Below are positions 52,742 to 61,519 of a DNA stretch of 64,000 nucleotides, one piece after another (positions within the stretch are counted from its first letter, which is position 1; each line of letters starts with the position of its first letter). The DNA is from Blautia faecis (lineage in GTDB: Bacteria > Bacillota > Clostridia > Lachnospirales > Lachnospiraceae): NCBI RefSeq assembly GCF_020554845.1, contig NZ_JAJCIA010000019.1:1-64000 (forward strand), written 5' to 3'. A program made the position numbers and the translations under genes. The notes below the pieces were generated by a model. That model made no database searches. It was not told the DNA's origin and worked only from the letters and a program-made list of their open reading frames with translations.

Positions 52742-54076
52742 ATGAAGAAAATCGTGAAGAACACAACCGTAGTGGCATTAAGTGGCGTAATGGCAATTGG
52801 AATGCTTTCCGGATGTGGAAGTAAGTCTATAGATGGAGAGAAAACCGTTGCGACTGTAGATGGCACAGACATTCCTATGGGTGTTGTAAGTCTGTATGCA
52901 CGTGAGTCACAGGCACAGACCGTTGCCATGTATAAGAGCTTTATGGGAAGTGCAGGAAATATCTGGAGCCAGGTAGTAGATGAGGATGCTGGTACTACGT
53001 ACGGTGAGCAGGCTGTAGGACAGTTCCTGGAGCAGGTTGAGCTGATGTACATCATGAAGGAGAAGGCAGCAGACTATGGCGTTGAGGTTACTTCTGATGA
53101 TGAGACTGCTATTGCAGATGCAGCAGCACAGTTTATGCAGGACAATGACGAGGACACTCTGAAGGAGCTTGCTGTTTCCGAAGATCAGGTTAAGACTCTT
53201 CTGGAGCTTGAGACTTATCGTCAGAGAATTTACGATCCGATCCGCAACGAGGCTGAGGTTAACATAACGGATGAGGAGGCACAGCAGTCTTCTTTCAGCT
53301 ATGTAAGTATTTCCATCAGTGGAGATGACCTTACCGATGATGATATTGCTACCCGCAAGGAGCAGGCACAGGAGATCCTGGATAAGATGAAAGAGGATCC
53401 GACAGCAGACATGGGCGAGACAGCCAAGGCTGTTGATGATACTTACAGCGGACTGACCGGAACTATTTTCACAAATGACAGTGATGATGAGGATATTTCC
53501 AATTCTTATGATGACGCTGTTGTAGAAGCGCTGAGAACTCTGAAGGATGGAGAGGTTTACGACGAGCTGGTTGAGACTGATAGCAGCGTATATGTACTTC
53601 GGATGGACAAAGTAAAAGACGAGGATGCAACCGCTTCCAAGAAAGAGTCCCTTGAGAACACCAAGCGCAGCGAATACTATTCCGAGACAACTCAGAAATG
53701 GCTGGATGATGCTGATATTACTGTAAATGATAAGGTGCTTTCTACTTTGACAATTACAGATGAGCACAGCTTTACAATTAAGGAGACTACAGCGGATACA
53801 AGTGAAGATGCAGCAGCTGATACAACAGATGCTACCGAGGATACTACTTCTGAGGATGCCGAGGCAGCAGATGAGGACGAGGATGCTGATACTGCTGAGA
53901 CAGATGCTGCAAAGAGCGACAGCGCAGAGGAAGCTGATACCACAGACAGCGCTGACAGTACAGACGAGACTGCAGAAGAGGACAGTGCAGACAGCAAGGC
54001 CGAGGACAGCAGCGAGAGCGCTGATTCTGAGGAGAACGCAGAGGATACTGCAGAAGAGACAACTGAGGAGAACTAA
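52742..54076 (+). CDS. PrsA/SurA-like foldase lipoprotein with acidic tail
   Basis: 444 residues from ATG 52742, preferred over an in-frame TTG four codons earlier because it begins the signal peptide. Lipobox LSGC with a SurA-N-like helical region (about 35-190; VATVDGTDIPMGVVSLYA). The region that would hold a parvulin isomerase domain (about 190-310) is degenerate. The last 100 residues are low-complexity Asp/Glu/Ala/Thr/Ser. Its position after pth-mfd is where clostridia encode PrsA-like foldases. It probably helps fold exported proteins, possibly as a chaperone without isomerase activity. Confidence 0.85.
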   Translation: MKKIVKNTTVVALSGVMAIGMLSGCGSKSIDGEKTVATVDGTDIPMGVVSLYARESQAQTVAMYKSFMGSAGNIWSQVVDEDAGTTYGEQAVGQFLEQVELMYIMKEKAADYGVEVTSDDETAIADAAAQFMQDNDEDTLKELAVSEDQVKTLLELETYRQRIYDPIRNEAEVNITDEEAQQSSFSYVSISISGDDLTDDDIATRKEQAQEILDKMKEDPTADMGETAKAVDDTYSGLTGTIFTNDSDDEDISNSYDDAVVEALRTLKDGEVYDELVETDSSVYVLRMDKVKDEDATASKKESLENTKRSEYYSETTQKWLDDADITVNDKVLSTLTITDEHSFTIKETTADTSEDAAADTTDATEDTTSEDAEAADEDEDADTAETDAAKSDSAEEADTTDSADSTDETAEEDSADSKAEDSSESADSEENAEDTAEETTEEN

Positions 54077-54167
54077 AAGTGAGATAAAGATCGAAACTTG
54101 TTGTATCGTATGTATTGCAAAATGTTTTCTGAAAGAATTGAGATTATATAAAGTGGAGAAAATGATA

Positions 54168-54203
54168 AAAGAGCCTGCCTGGGGTGATTCGGGCGGGCCC
54201 TTT
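54168..54203 (+). terminator. Terminator after the foldase gene
   Basis: AAAGAGCCTGCCT pairs with GGGCGGGCCCTTT with wobbles and one mismatch; the loop is about 10 bases. Confidence 0.6.
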
Positions 54204-54316
54204 GTCTATACAAAGTAAAATACTTATGAAAAAAGCTTTTCGCTACAAAGTAAGGTTTCAGAAAATGCAGGTACAGCAGATTGAACATGTGGATAACAAT
54301 TACACAGGGGGACAAC

Positions 54317-55318
54317 ATGAAAAAGATACTTCTTATTGCAACCGGGGGAACCATTGCTTCCAAATATACAGCAGAGGGGCTGGCACCGCAGATTTCCGCA
54401 GATGAGCTGTTGGAATATATTCCTGAAGCCCGGGAATTCTGCACCATTGATACCGTTCAGCCTTTTGCCCTGGACAGTACCAATGTGTGTGCAGACCATT
54501 GGCTGAAGCTGGCCAGACTGATCGAATCCAAATATGAATTTTATGATGGCTTTGTGCTTTGCCATGGAACGGACACTATGGCATATACAGCTGCTGCTTT
54601 GTCTTATCTGATCCAGAATAACCGCAGACCTATCGTGATTACCGGTGCCCAGAAACCTATTGACCTGGCAATTACAGATGCACGTTCCAATCTTCTGGAC
54701 AGTCTCCGCTTTGCCTCTCACGACCGCGCTCATGGAATTTCCATTGTGTTTGGGGGAAAAGTGATCGCAGGAACCAGAGCAAAGAAGGAATTTTCCAAAA
54801 GTTACAATGCCTTTTCCAGTATTAATTATCCGGATATTGCATCCATTCACGATCAGAAGATTATTTTTTATATTGATGACAAAGACCAGTCCACCAAGCC
54901 ACTGGTGTTTTATCATGAGATGAATCAGAAGATTTTTCTGCTCAAATTGATTCCGGGGATTGACGGGAAAGTATTGGATGCTCTTTTTCCCTCTTATTCC
55001 GGACTGATCATTGAATCCTTCGGCGTAGGCGGTCTGCCTCATTACGAAAATGATAATTTTATAGATGCGATCGCGCATTGGATTGAAGCTGGCAAGCCTG
55101 TGTGCATGGCGACCCAGGTTACCCATGAGGGAAGCGACATGGAAGTTTATCAGGTTGGAAAGGTCATCAAGGAACGGTTCCCGGTGCTGGAGTCGTATGA
55201 TATGACGCTGGAGGCGTCTGTGACGAAAATGATGTGGGCGCTGGGACAGACACGGGATATGGAGAAGTTTAAGGAGTTATTTTATACGACCATTAATCAT
55301 GATTTATTGTTCCTGTAA
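54317..55318 (+). CDS. L-asparaginase, type I-like
   Basis: 333 residues from ATG 54317, which has AGGGGGA upstream; an in-frame ATG at 54281 lacks such a site. No signal peptide, so cytoplasmic. LLIATGGTIASKY (catalytic Thr12) and CHGTDTMAYTAAAL (second Thr and Asp) are the two asparaginase active-site motifs. It hydrolyses asparagine to aspartate and ammonia. The absence of a signal peptide supports the low-affinity cytosolic type. Confidence 0.94.
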   Translation: MKKILLIATGGTIASKYTAEGLAPQISADELLEYIPEAREFCTIDTVQPFALDSTNVCADHWLKLARLIESKYEFYDGFVLCHGTDTMAYTAAALSYLIQNNRRPIVITGAQKPIDLAITDARSNLLDSLRFASHDRAHGISIVFGGKVIAGTRAKKEFSKSYNAFSSINYPDIASIHDQKIIFYIDDKDQSTKPLVFYHEMNQKIFLLKLIPGIDGKVLDALFPSYSGLIIESFGVGGLPHYENDNFIDAIAHWIEAGKPVCMATQVTHEGSDMEVYQVGKVIKERFPVLESYDMTLEASVTKMMWALGQTRDMEKFKELFYTTINHDLLFL

Positions 55319-55497
55319 GTAAGTCTTGAAATTTTCTGGAGTGTTAAGCTAAAATAAAAAAGCTGAAATCATAGAGCTGATAATACTTTCAGAGAATCTT
55401 TATGAATGGAGAGCAAGGCAACAGACTCAAATTCATATCAGAGATGGGATATCGGTTTTGAAAACATATTTTCTGGAATACTGGAGGACATATATAA

Positions 55498-56655
55498 ATG
55501 AACAAAAAAGAAATTTCTGAAATCAAGAAACAGCTGACACCAGCCAACTGCAACATTACCAGAATTTGTGGATGCTATGTGGATGCTGAAAAGAATAAAA
55601 AAACAGAACTGAAAGAAGCATTCCTTTCCCTTTCGGAGGAAGAAATGTTCAAATATTTTGAAATATTCAAGAAAACCCTTTCTGGTACTCTTGGAAAGAA
55701 CCTGATGAATATGGAATTCCCACTGGCAGAGGAAAAAGAGGGCGGCAAACACGAATTTCTCATGAAGCTCCGCGCCAGTAAACTGAAGGATGACGCTTTA
55801 ATCGAGAGCTTTTATGACAAAATTATTGAAAATTACGATTATCCGGAAAATTACTACATAATCCTGGTACACGCTGTGTACGATATCCCGGGAAGAACTT
55901 CAGATGGAATCGATATGGATGATGCTTCTGAAGAGATTTATGAGCACCTTCTTTGCAGTATCTGTCCAGTGAAGCTGTCTAAGGCAGGTCTTTGCTACAA
56001 TGCGGAGGCAAATTTGATCCAGGACCGTATCCGTGACTGGATCGTGGAAATGCCAGAGAACGGCTTCCTTTTCCCGTTATTTAATGACAGAAGCACAGAC
56101 ATCCACGGCATGCTCTACTATTCTAAGAATGCAGAGCAGCTTCACGATATTTTTGTGGATGAAGTGTTTGGCTGTACTGCTCCGCTTTCTGCAGGCGGAC
56201 AGCGTGATTCTTTCAACATGCTGGTGGAGGAAACCCTTGGTGACGACTGCCAGTATGACACCGTTATTGGAATCCATGAGAAATTGAACGAGATCATTGA
56301 AGCACAGAAAGATTCCCCAGACCCGGTTGTGCTCACTCAGTCTGAGGTGAAACGTCTCTTTGAGGACTGCGGTGTAGAAGACGAGAAACTGGAAACTTTT
56401 GATAACCAGTATGAGGCTGTAGCCGGTGAAAAAGCCACCATGGTAGCCTCTAATATTACCAATACCCGTAAATTCGAGATCAAAACTCCGGATGTAGTGA
56501 TCCATGTTGAACCAGATAAAGTGGAACTGGTGGAGACCAGGATCATTGACGGCCGCAAGTGTCTGGTGATTCCTATGGAAGACGTAGAGATCAACGGAAT
56601 CCGTGTGCGGATGGGCGGGGAGAGCAGTGAGGAATCCGAGGAAGAGTTTGAGTAA
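55498..56655 (+). CDS. DUF4317 family protein
   Basis: 385 residues, cytoplasmic, acidic C-terminus (SEESEEEFE). The start NKKEISEIKKQLTPANCNIT, the segment RICGCYVDAEKNKK and the long mixed alpha/beta body match DUF4317, a family widespread in Lachnospiraceae with no known function. The gene is monocistronic and ends in a very strong terminator, which suggests strong expression. Confidence 0.88.
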   Translation: MNKKEISEIKKQLTPANCNITRICGCYVDAEKNKKTELKEAFLSLSEEEMFKYFEIFKKTLSGTLGKNLMNMEFPLAEEKEGGKHEFLMKLRASKLKDDALIESFYDKIIENYDYPENYYIILVHAVYDIPGRTSDGIDMDDASEEIYEHLLCSICPVKLSKAGLCYNAEANLIQDRIRDWIVEMPENGFLFPLFNDRSTDIHGMLYYSKNAEQLHDIFVDEVFGCTAPLSAGGQRDSFNMLVEETLGDDCQYDTVIGIHEKLNEIIEAQKDSPDPVVLTQSEVKRLFEDCGVEDEKLETFDNQYEAVAGEKATMVASNITNTRKFEIKTPDVVIHVEPDKVELVETRIIDGRKCLVIPMEDVEINGIRVRMGGESSEESEEEFE

Positions 56656-56742
56656 TATTCTTGGTTGTGATAAAATTTTTTTGCCGAATATGAAATATAA
56701 AAGGCTTGTTGTAAAAGAAATAGTTGTAAAACAAATAGTTTT

Positions 56743-56790
56743 AAAACAGGAAGGATGCAATTCTTGGCGAGTTGCATCCTTCCTGTTTTT
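56743..56790 (+). terminator. Terminator after the DUF4317 gene
   Basis: Eighteen-base perfect arms (56743-56760 and 56772-56789) with an 11-base loop and T-run. Because the A-rich left arm mirrors the T-rich right arm, it can also work for the opposite strand. Confidence 0.9.
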
Positions 56791-56887
56791 GCCTGGATGA
56801 GGGTTTCATAATGGGGGCATGCAAATTGTGGGAATGATTTTGGGGCGTAATCTGGAATTAAGAATATCAGAAGTAAAACCTAAATAA

Positions 56888-56962
56888 TTCTACGATTGTA
56901 GAAAAAGTGATTGACATTTAATTTCTACAGATGTAGTATATAACCGACTTCTACAAAAGTAG
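56888..56962 (+). promoter_or_regulatory. Promoter with three CTAC-N4-GTAG palindromes
   Basis: Palindromes CTAC-N4-GTAG occur at 56890-56901, 56925-56936 and 56951-56962. The promoter TTGACA (56911-56916), 17 bases, TAGTAT (56934-56939) has the middle palindrome inside its spacer, the first just upstream of the -35 and the third at about +6 to +17. The middle one contains TACAGATGTA, matching the TACA-NN-TGTA box bound by CopY/BlaI-MecI family repressors. No such repressor is in the window, so regulation would be in trans. Confidence 0.8.
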
Positions 56963-56983
56963 AAAATGAAAGGGGATTTTACT

Positions 56984-57739
56984 ATGAAAATGAAACTGGT
57001 TAAAATGATAGCACTTATGGCGGCGGTGACATTAAGTGGTTGTTCAGCTGGAACTTTAGAAAATACCGGAAATTCTGCCTCTGATTCTGCTGCAAATATA
57101 GTATCTTCAAATAAAAAGGCTTCTTCATCCACGAAGAGATCAAATACTGTAAGTTCCATTGGTACGGCAGGTAATACTGCAAGTGGTGCAGCAGGTAATA
57201 CCGCAAATAGCACAGCAGGTAATACTACAGGTGGCGCGGCAGGGAATACCACAGCCAGTACAGCAGGTAATACCACAGGTGGTGCGGCAGGGAATACCAC
57301 AGCCAGTATAGCAGGTAATGCCACAGCTGGTACGACAAGTAATACCACAACTGCCACAACAGATGCTACATCCGATATTCTTTCCACCACAACAATCACC
57401 CTGTATGATAGTGATGGAAATACAGTTTCTGTAGAAAGAACAATTTATAAAAATTATGACTGCGAATATGTAGATGCTGACGGTATGGAATACAGCACCG
57501 ATGACGATGTTTATTTTACAGATGAAAATGGAAAGACCTACCAGTCCTTAAATGACAGTACCCATTATTTTGGTGCCGAGTTAGAGCAGCATGTATTACA
57601 GGATGCCAATGGAAACGGTGTGACAGTTACAGAAACAACTAATGGAGATTATTACTATATGGATGATAATGGCACTGGTTATATTGACAACGGCGACGGA
57701 ACCTGGACGGATGAGAATGGGAATAGTTATACAGAATAA
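56984..57739 (+). CDS. Lipoprotein with eight-residue Ala-Gly-Asn-Thr repeats
   Basis: 251 residues from ATG 56984, which has AAAGGGG upstream; the ORF could extend 6 codons earlier. Lipobox LSGC (Cys20), then a Ser/Thr/Lys region. About eight tandem 8-residue units of the form AGNT-x4 follow (57167-57360), including an exact duplicate of AGNTTGGAAGNTTAST. The C-terminal acidic, Tyr-rich domain (about 132-251; DDDVYFTDENGKTYQSLN) resembles small surface-binding repeats. Probably a spacer-tethered surface protein induced by a stress signal through the upstream operators; function unknown. Confidence 0.8.
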   Translation: MKMKLVKMIALMAAVTLSGCSAGTLENTGNSASDSAANIVSSNKKASSSTKRSNTVSSIGTAGNTASGAAGNTANSTAGNTTGGAAGNTTASTAGNTTGGAAGNTTASIAGNATAGTTSNTTTATTDATSDILSTTTITLYDSDGNTVSVERTIYKNYDCEYVDADGMEYSTDDDVYFTDENGKTYQSLNDSTHYFGAELEQHVLQDANGNGVTVTETTNGDYYYMDDNGTGYIDNGDGTWTDENGNSYTE

Positions 57740-57961
57740 GAGGAGGGATGCGGCTGAAAGCTTTTTTCAAAAAGGTGTCAGGCTGTGTACCATTCTCGGG
57801 CTATAGAAATGTGGTGTTTGGCTTTTTTAGTCATACACCCTTTTTTCGTATTAAAGACTGGCAAAAATCCTCAGTGGAATAAATCGCAGTGCTGTGTTAA
57901 TATAGAAGAAAATTGTTATTGTTTATTGGTAACGCAAAATCGCAGAAAGGACGGCTGTCTT

Positions 57962-59134
57962 ATGGGAAGCTACCTGAATCCGGGGAATAATAAATTCAAA
58001 AGAGCGGTGAATTCGGATATTTACGTGGATAAAACAGGATTAATAAAATATACAAATAGTATTGTCGATACGCTGCAGTCCTGTGTATGTGTCAGCAGAC
58101 CAAGGCGTTTTGGAAAGTCTATGGCAGCAGATATGCTTACGGCTTATTACAGTAAGGGCTGTGATTCCAGAGAACTCTTTTCCGGTTTGGAAATTGCCAA
58201 GGATGAAAGCTTTGAGGAACATTTGAATAAATACGATACCATTTTTCTGAACATGCAGGAATTTTTGAGCAGAAGTTCAAATGTGAAGGAATTGTTGGAG
58301 AGAGTAGAAGGCAAAGTAATCCGCGAATTGAAGAAACAGTACCCTGAGGTGGAATTATATGACGAAAATGATCTGGCGGAAACTATGCAGGATATTTTTG
58401 CAGAAAGTGAGTGCCCTTTTATAGTTATTATTGACGAGTGGGATTGTATTTTCCGGGAGTTCAAACATGATAAGGCTGCGCAGGAGATTTACCTTGATTT
58501 TCTGCGTGATCTGCTTAAGGATAAAGAATACATTTATCTTGCCTATATGACGGGAATTTTGCCAATAAAGAAATACGGAACCCACAGTGCACTGAATATG
58601 TTCGATGAATTTTCAATGATTGATCCGGGCCCCTTGGCTGAATATGTAGGTTTTACAGAAAAAGAAGTAGAAGCACTTTGCCAGAAGTATCAGATGGATA
58701 TTAATGAGATCAAAAACTGGTATGATGGTTATTCTTTTGAAGAAGTAGAATCTGTATACAGCCCGAAGTCGGTTGTGAGCTGCATGCGCCTTGGAAAACT
58801 GGGAAATTATTGGAATCAGACAGAGACTTTTGAGGCATTGCAGATTTATATTGATATGAATTTTGAAGGACTCCGGGATGATGTTCTGAGAATGATTGCA
58901 GGAGAAGCAGTACCAGTAAATACAGGAATTTTTACCAACGATATGATAACTTTCAGAATTAAAGATGATGTGTTGACATTGTTGATTCATTTGGGGTATC
59001 TGGGGTATCATTATGCAGAAAAGACTGTTTTCATTCCAAATAATGATATTCGCTTAAAATTTATCTGTGCATTTTTAGATATATATGTAAAAGCTAGTTT
59101 GAAAATACAATACAGAAAAGAGGAATCCATATGA
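57962..59134 (+). pseudogene. AAA-ATPase-like protein (PF09820), C-terminally truncated
   Basis: 390 residues from ATG 57962, where family homology begins; the ORF upstream is unconserved. MGSYLNPGNNKFKRAVNSDI, Walker A-like PRRFGKSMAAD, Walker B FIVIIDEWD and KNWYDGYSF are features of the predicted AAA-ATPase family that normally continues into a PD-(D/E)XK nuclease-like domain (DUF1703), for about 550 residues. Here the homology stops near VFIPNNDIRLKF and the chain ends 30 residues later in sequence that is really the leader of the LysR gene. It looks like a truncated remnant, possibly inactive. Confidence 0.7.
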
Positions 59135-60042
59135 CTCTGGCACAACTTCGTTACGCGATTACGGTGGCGAATTCCAATTCTATGAATGAAGCTGCCCGGA
59201 ATCTTTTTATATCACAGCCAAGCTTATCTTCGGCAATCCGTGAACTGGAGGAGGAAATCGGTATAGAACTTTTCCGCAGGACAAACCGTGGAATTTCCGT
59301 CACCCCAGAGGGAGAGGAATTCCTGGGCTACGCCCGCCAGGTGGTAGAGCAATACGAACTGATCGAATCCAAATACGTTTCCAAAGAACATACCAAGAAG
59401 AAATTCAGTGTTTCCATGCAGCACTACACCTTCGCAGTAAATGCCTTCGTGGAAATGGTGAAGCAGTTCGGAATGGACGAATACGAATTCGCCGTCCACG
59501 AAACCCGCACCTACGACATCATCACCGATGTAAAAGACTTCAAAAGCGAGATCGGCATCCTTTACCTGAACGACTTCAACCACAAAGTCCTGGAGAAACT
59601 TTTTCACGAATTCAACCTGGAATTCCACCCAATCCTGGAGTGCAGCATCTACGTCTACATGTGGAAAGGCCATCCCCTTGCTGACCGCTACCTGATCACC
59701 CTGGAAGACCTTCGCGAATACCCTTGCCTCTCCTTCGAGCAAGGCACCTACAACTCCTTCTACTTCGCCGAAGAAGTCCTGAGCACCTACGAATACAAAC
59801 GCCTCATCAAAGCCAACGACCGTGCCACCCTCCTGAACCTAATGGTAGGTCTCAACGGCTACACTCTCTGCTCCGGAATCATCTGCGAAGAACTAAACGG
59901 CTCCGACTACTGCGCCGTGAAGCTAGACTCCGACGAGGTCATGACCATCGGCTACCTTGCAAGAAAAGGAACCACGATTAGCAAGTTAGGACAGAAGTAC
60001 CTGGAAGAAATTGCCAAATACAAAGACAAAGCATTACGATAA
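59131..60042 (+). CDS. LysR-family transcriptional regulator
   Basis: 303 residues. N-terminal winged helix (LAQLRYAITVANSNSMNEAARNL, FISQPSLSSAIRELEEEIGIELF) and a LysR substrate-binding domain (about 92-300). AAGAGGAA precedes the ATG, which overlaps the truncated AAA gene's stop by 4 bases. Codon use shifts after about 59290: from there most Tyr, Asn, Asp and Ile codons end in C, as in metNIQ downstream but unlike the genes before it. It may control the met transporter 455 bases downstream, but no such site was identified. Confidence 0.93.
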   Translation: MTLAQLRYAITVANSNSMNEAARNLFISQPSLSSAIRELEEEIGIELFRRTNRGISVTPEGEEFLGYARQVVEQYELIESKYVSKEHTKKKFSVSMQHYTFAVNAFVEMVKQFGMDEYEFAVHETRTYDIITDVKDFKSEIGILYLNDFNHKVLEKLFHEFNLEFHPILECSIYVYMWKGHPLADRYLITLEDLREYPCLSFEQGTYNSFYFAEEVLSTYEYKRLIKANDRATLLNLMVGLNGYTLCSGIICEELNGSDYCAVKLDSDEVMTIGYLARKGTTISKLGQKYLEEIAKYKDKALR

Positions 60043-60088
60043 TCCACACACTTACATAAACTTCCATTTGGAACTAAAGCTGAACCTA

Positions 60089-60113
60089 CCCCCCCACTAC
60101 ACCCACCCCCCCC
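60089..60113 (-). other. C-tract with minus-strand G-quadruplex potential
   Basis: C runs of 7 (60089-60095), 3 (60102-60104) and 8 (60106-60113) lie 47 bases after the LysR stop. On the minus strand these are G runs; the 8-G run can supply two tracts, giving four tracts as needed for a G-quadruplex. No gene overlaps. Confidence 0.45.
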
Positions 60114-60120
60114 ACTTTCA

Positions 60121-60371
60121 GTTTGGGCGGAAACAGCGCAGCGCCTTCCCGCCCAAACGTCCGCTTCGCTCAACTGTTCACCAACCAGTACACAGCCAGT
60201 GGGGGAGGGATAAATCTAAGCGAGCCATTTAAGGAGCGCCCTTAGTGGCGGTGAGATCCATGACTTACGGAGACTTATGCGAGAGGGCTCTCCCGAGCGC
60301 ATTAGTCGCAGTTAGTCATTAGCTCACCAGAACGTTGCGACGGCGAGCGTGATTTATCCCTCCCCCGCTGG
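60121..60371. repeat. Highly folded intergenic island before metNIQ
   Basis: A hairpin with 10-base perfect arms (60121-60130 and 60149-60158) is followed by a long inverted repeat: 21-base arms at 60196-60216 and 60351-60371 (one wobble), 134 bases apart. Inside, GGTGAG/CTCACC and ATGACT/TAGTCAT pair, then ATGCG/CGCAT with GGG/CCC within. Near 60165 the GAGCGAAGCGGAC word (minus strand) matches the dispersed repeat at 16.5 kb. It could be a non-autonomous mobile element, a structured RNA, or a repeat composite. No protein-coding signal is seen. Confidence 0.75.
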
Positions 60372-60422
60372 CGTCCACTTTAGCTATAGCCTTACCCTAT
60401 AACTAGCCCAAACTTTTAAGAA

Positions 60423-60452
60423 TTAACACTTTTACTCCAATTGTGTTATAGT
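60423..60452 (+). promoter_or_regulatory. Promoter of the metNIQ operon
   Basis: TTAACA (60423-60428), 18 bases, TATAGT (60447-60452), with TG before the -10 (TGTTATAGT). It lies about 45 bases before the metN start. No S-box or T-box pattern was found in the leader. Confidence 0.6.
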
Positions 60453-60497
60453 AACCATATCGACGATGAAACACCACTTAAAGGAAAGAGGAAAGAC

Positions 60498-61517
60498 ATG
60501 TCTTCAATATTAATCCAAGATGTGAGCAAAACCTTCGAAACCAAAGACGGTTCCGTACAAGCCCTGAAACACGTAAGCCTCTCCATTGAAACCGGAGACA
60601 TCTACGGAATCATCGGAATGTCCGGTGCAGGAAAAAGTACCCTGGTACGATGTATGAACTTTCTGGAAGTACCATCCGAAGGAAAAGTATTAATAGACGG
60701 AAAATCCCTCAGCGAATTTTCCCCAAAAGAACTCCGCAAAGAGCGAGAGAAAATAGGAATGATTTTCCAGCATTTTAACCTGCTCATGCAGAAAAACGTA
60801 CTGGAAAACGTCTGCTTCCCACTGTACATCCAGGGGAAGAAAAAAGCCGAAGCAAGAGCAAAAGCCCTGGAGCTTCTGGAAATCGTAGGACTGGCAGACA
60901 GAGCGAAAGCATATCCCGCACAGCTCTCCGGTGGACAGAAACAAAGAGTGGCAATCGCCAGAGCCCTGGCCTCCGATCCACAGATACTGCTCTGTGACGA
61001 AGCCACAAGCGCTCTGGATCCCCAGACCACATCCTCCATACTTGAACTTTTGCAGGACATCAATCAGAAATTCGGAATCACCATTGTGATCATTACCCAC
61101 CAGATGTCAGTTGTCCGTGAGATTTGTACTCATGTGGCAATTATGAAAGACGGTGAAGTAAAAGAACAAGGCCTTGTAGAAGAAATCTTCAGCCACCCGA
61201 AATCACAGGTAGCCAAAGAACTGATTAGCAAGGATTCTGGAAACGACGTAGAAAGCAAAAAGCTTACCCAGTCAGAAATCCAGGACGGCGAAATCGTTCG
61301 AATCGTATTCTCTGAGAACTCCGCATTCGAACCAGTAATCGCAAACCTTATATTAACCTTCCACGAACCTGTAAACATTCTGAAGGCAAACACCAAAAAC
61401 GTAGGCGGTGTAGCCAAAGGAGAAATGATCCTCCAGTTCATGAGTGACAGTACCAATGTACCGGAGATGAAGAAATTCCTTACAGAACGTGGACTTGAGA
61501 TAGGGGAGGCGAACTGA
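60498..61517 (+). CDS. metN: Methionine ABC importer ATP-binding protein
   Basis: 339 residues from ATG 60498, which has AGAGG upstream and matches the family start; 19 in-frame codons upstream are not conserved. Walker A GMSGAGKST, ABC signature LSGGQKQRVAIARAL, Walker B LLCDEATSALD, and the H-loop IITHQM. A C-terminal NIL-type regulatory domain (about 260-339) follows, as in methionine-sensing MetN. Stop and metI start are 2 bases apart. Codon use is C-rich at third positions. Confidence 0.95.
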   Translation: MSSILIQDVSKTFETKDGSVQALKHVSLSIETGDIYGIIGMSGAGKSTLVRCMNFLEVPSEGKVLIDGKSLSEFSPKELRKEREKIGMIFQHFNLLMQKNVLENVCFPLYIQGKKKAEARAKALELLEIVGLADRAKAYPAQLSGGQKQRVAIARALASDPQILLCDEATSALDPQTTSSILELLQDINQKFGITIVIITHQMSVVREICTHVAIMKDGEVKEQGLVEEIFSHPKSQVAKELISKDSGNDVESKKLTQSEIQDGEIVRIVFSENSAFEPVIANLILTFHEPVNILKANTKNVGGVAKGEMILQFMSDSTNVPEMKKFLTERGLEIGEAN

Positions 61518-61519
61518 TT

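Noticed and set aside
57167-57360. Microsatellite or CRISPR-type repeats
   Set aside because: The 24-base period encodes eight-residue protein repeats inside an intact lipoprotein gene.
60421-60497. SAM (S-box) or T-box riboswitch before metN
   Set aside because: A short GATGAAAC word occurs at 60465-60472 but the other conserved S-box parts, and the T-box sequence, are absent.
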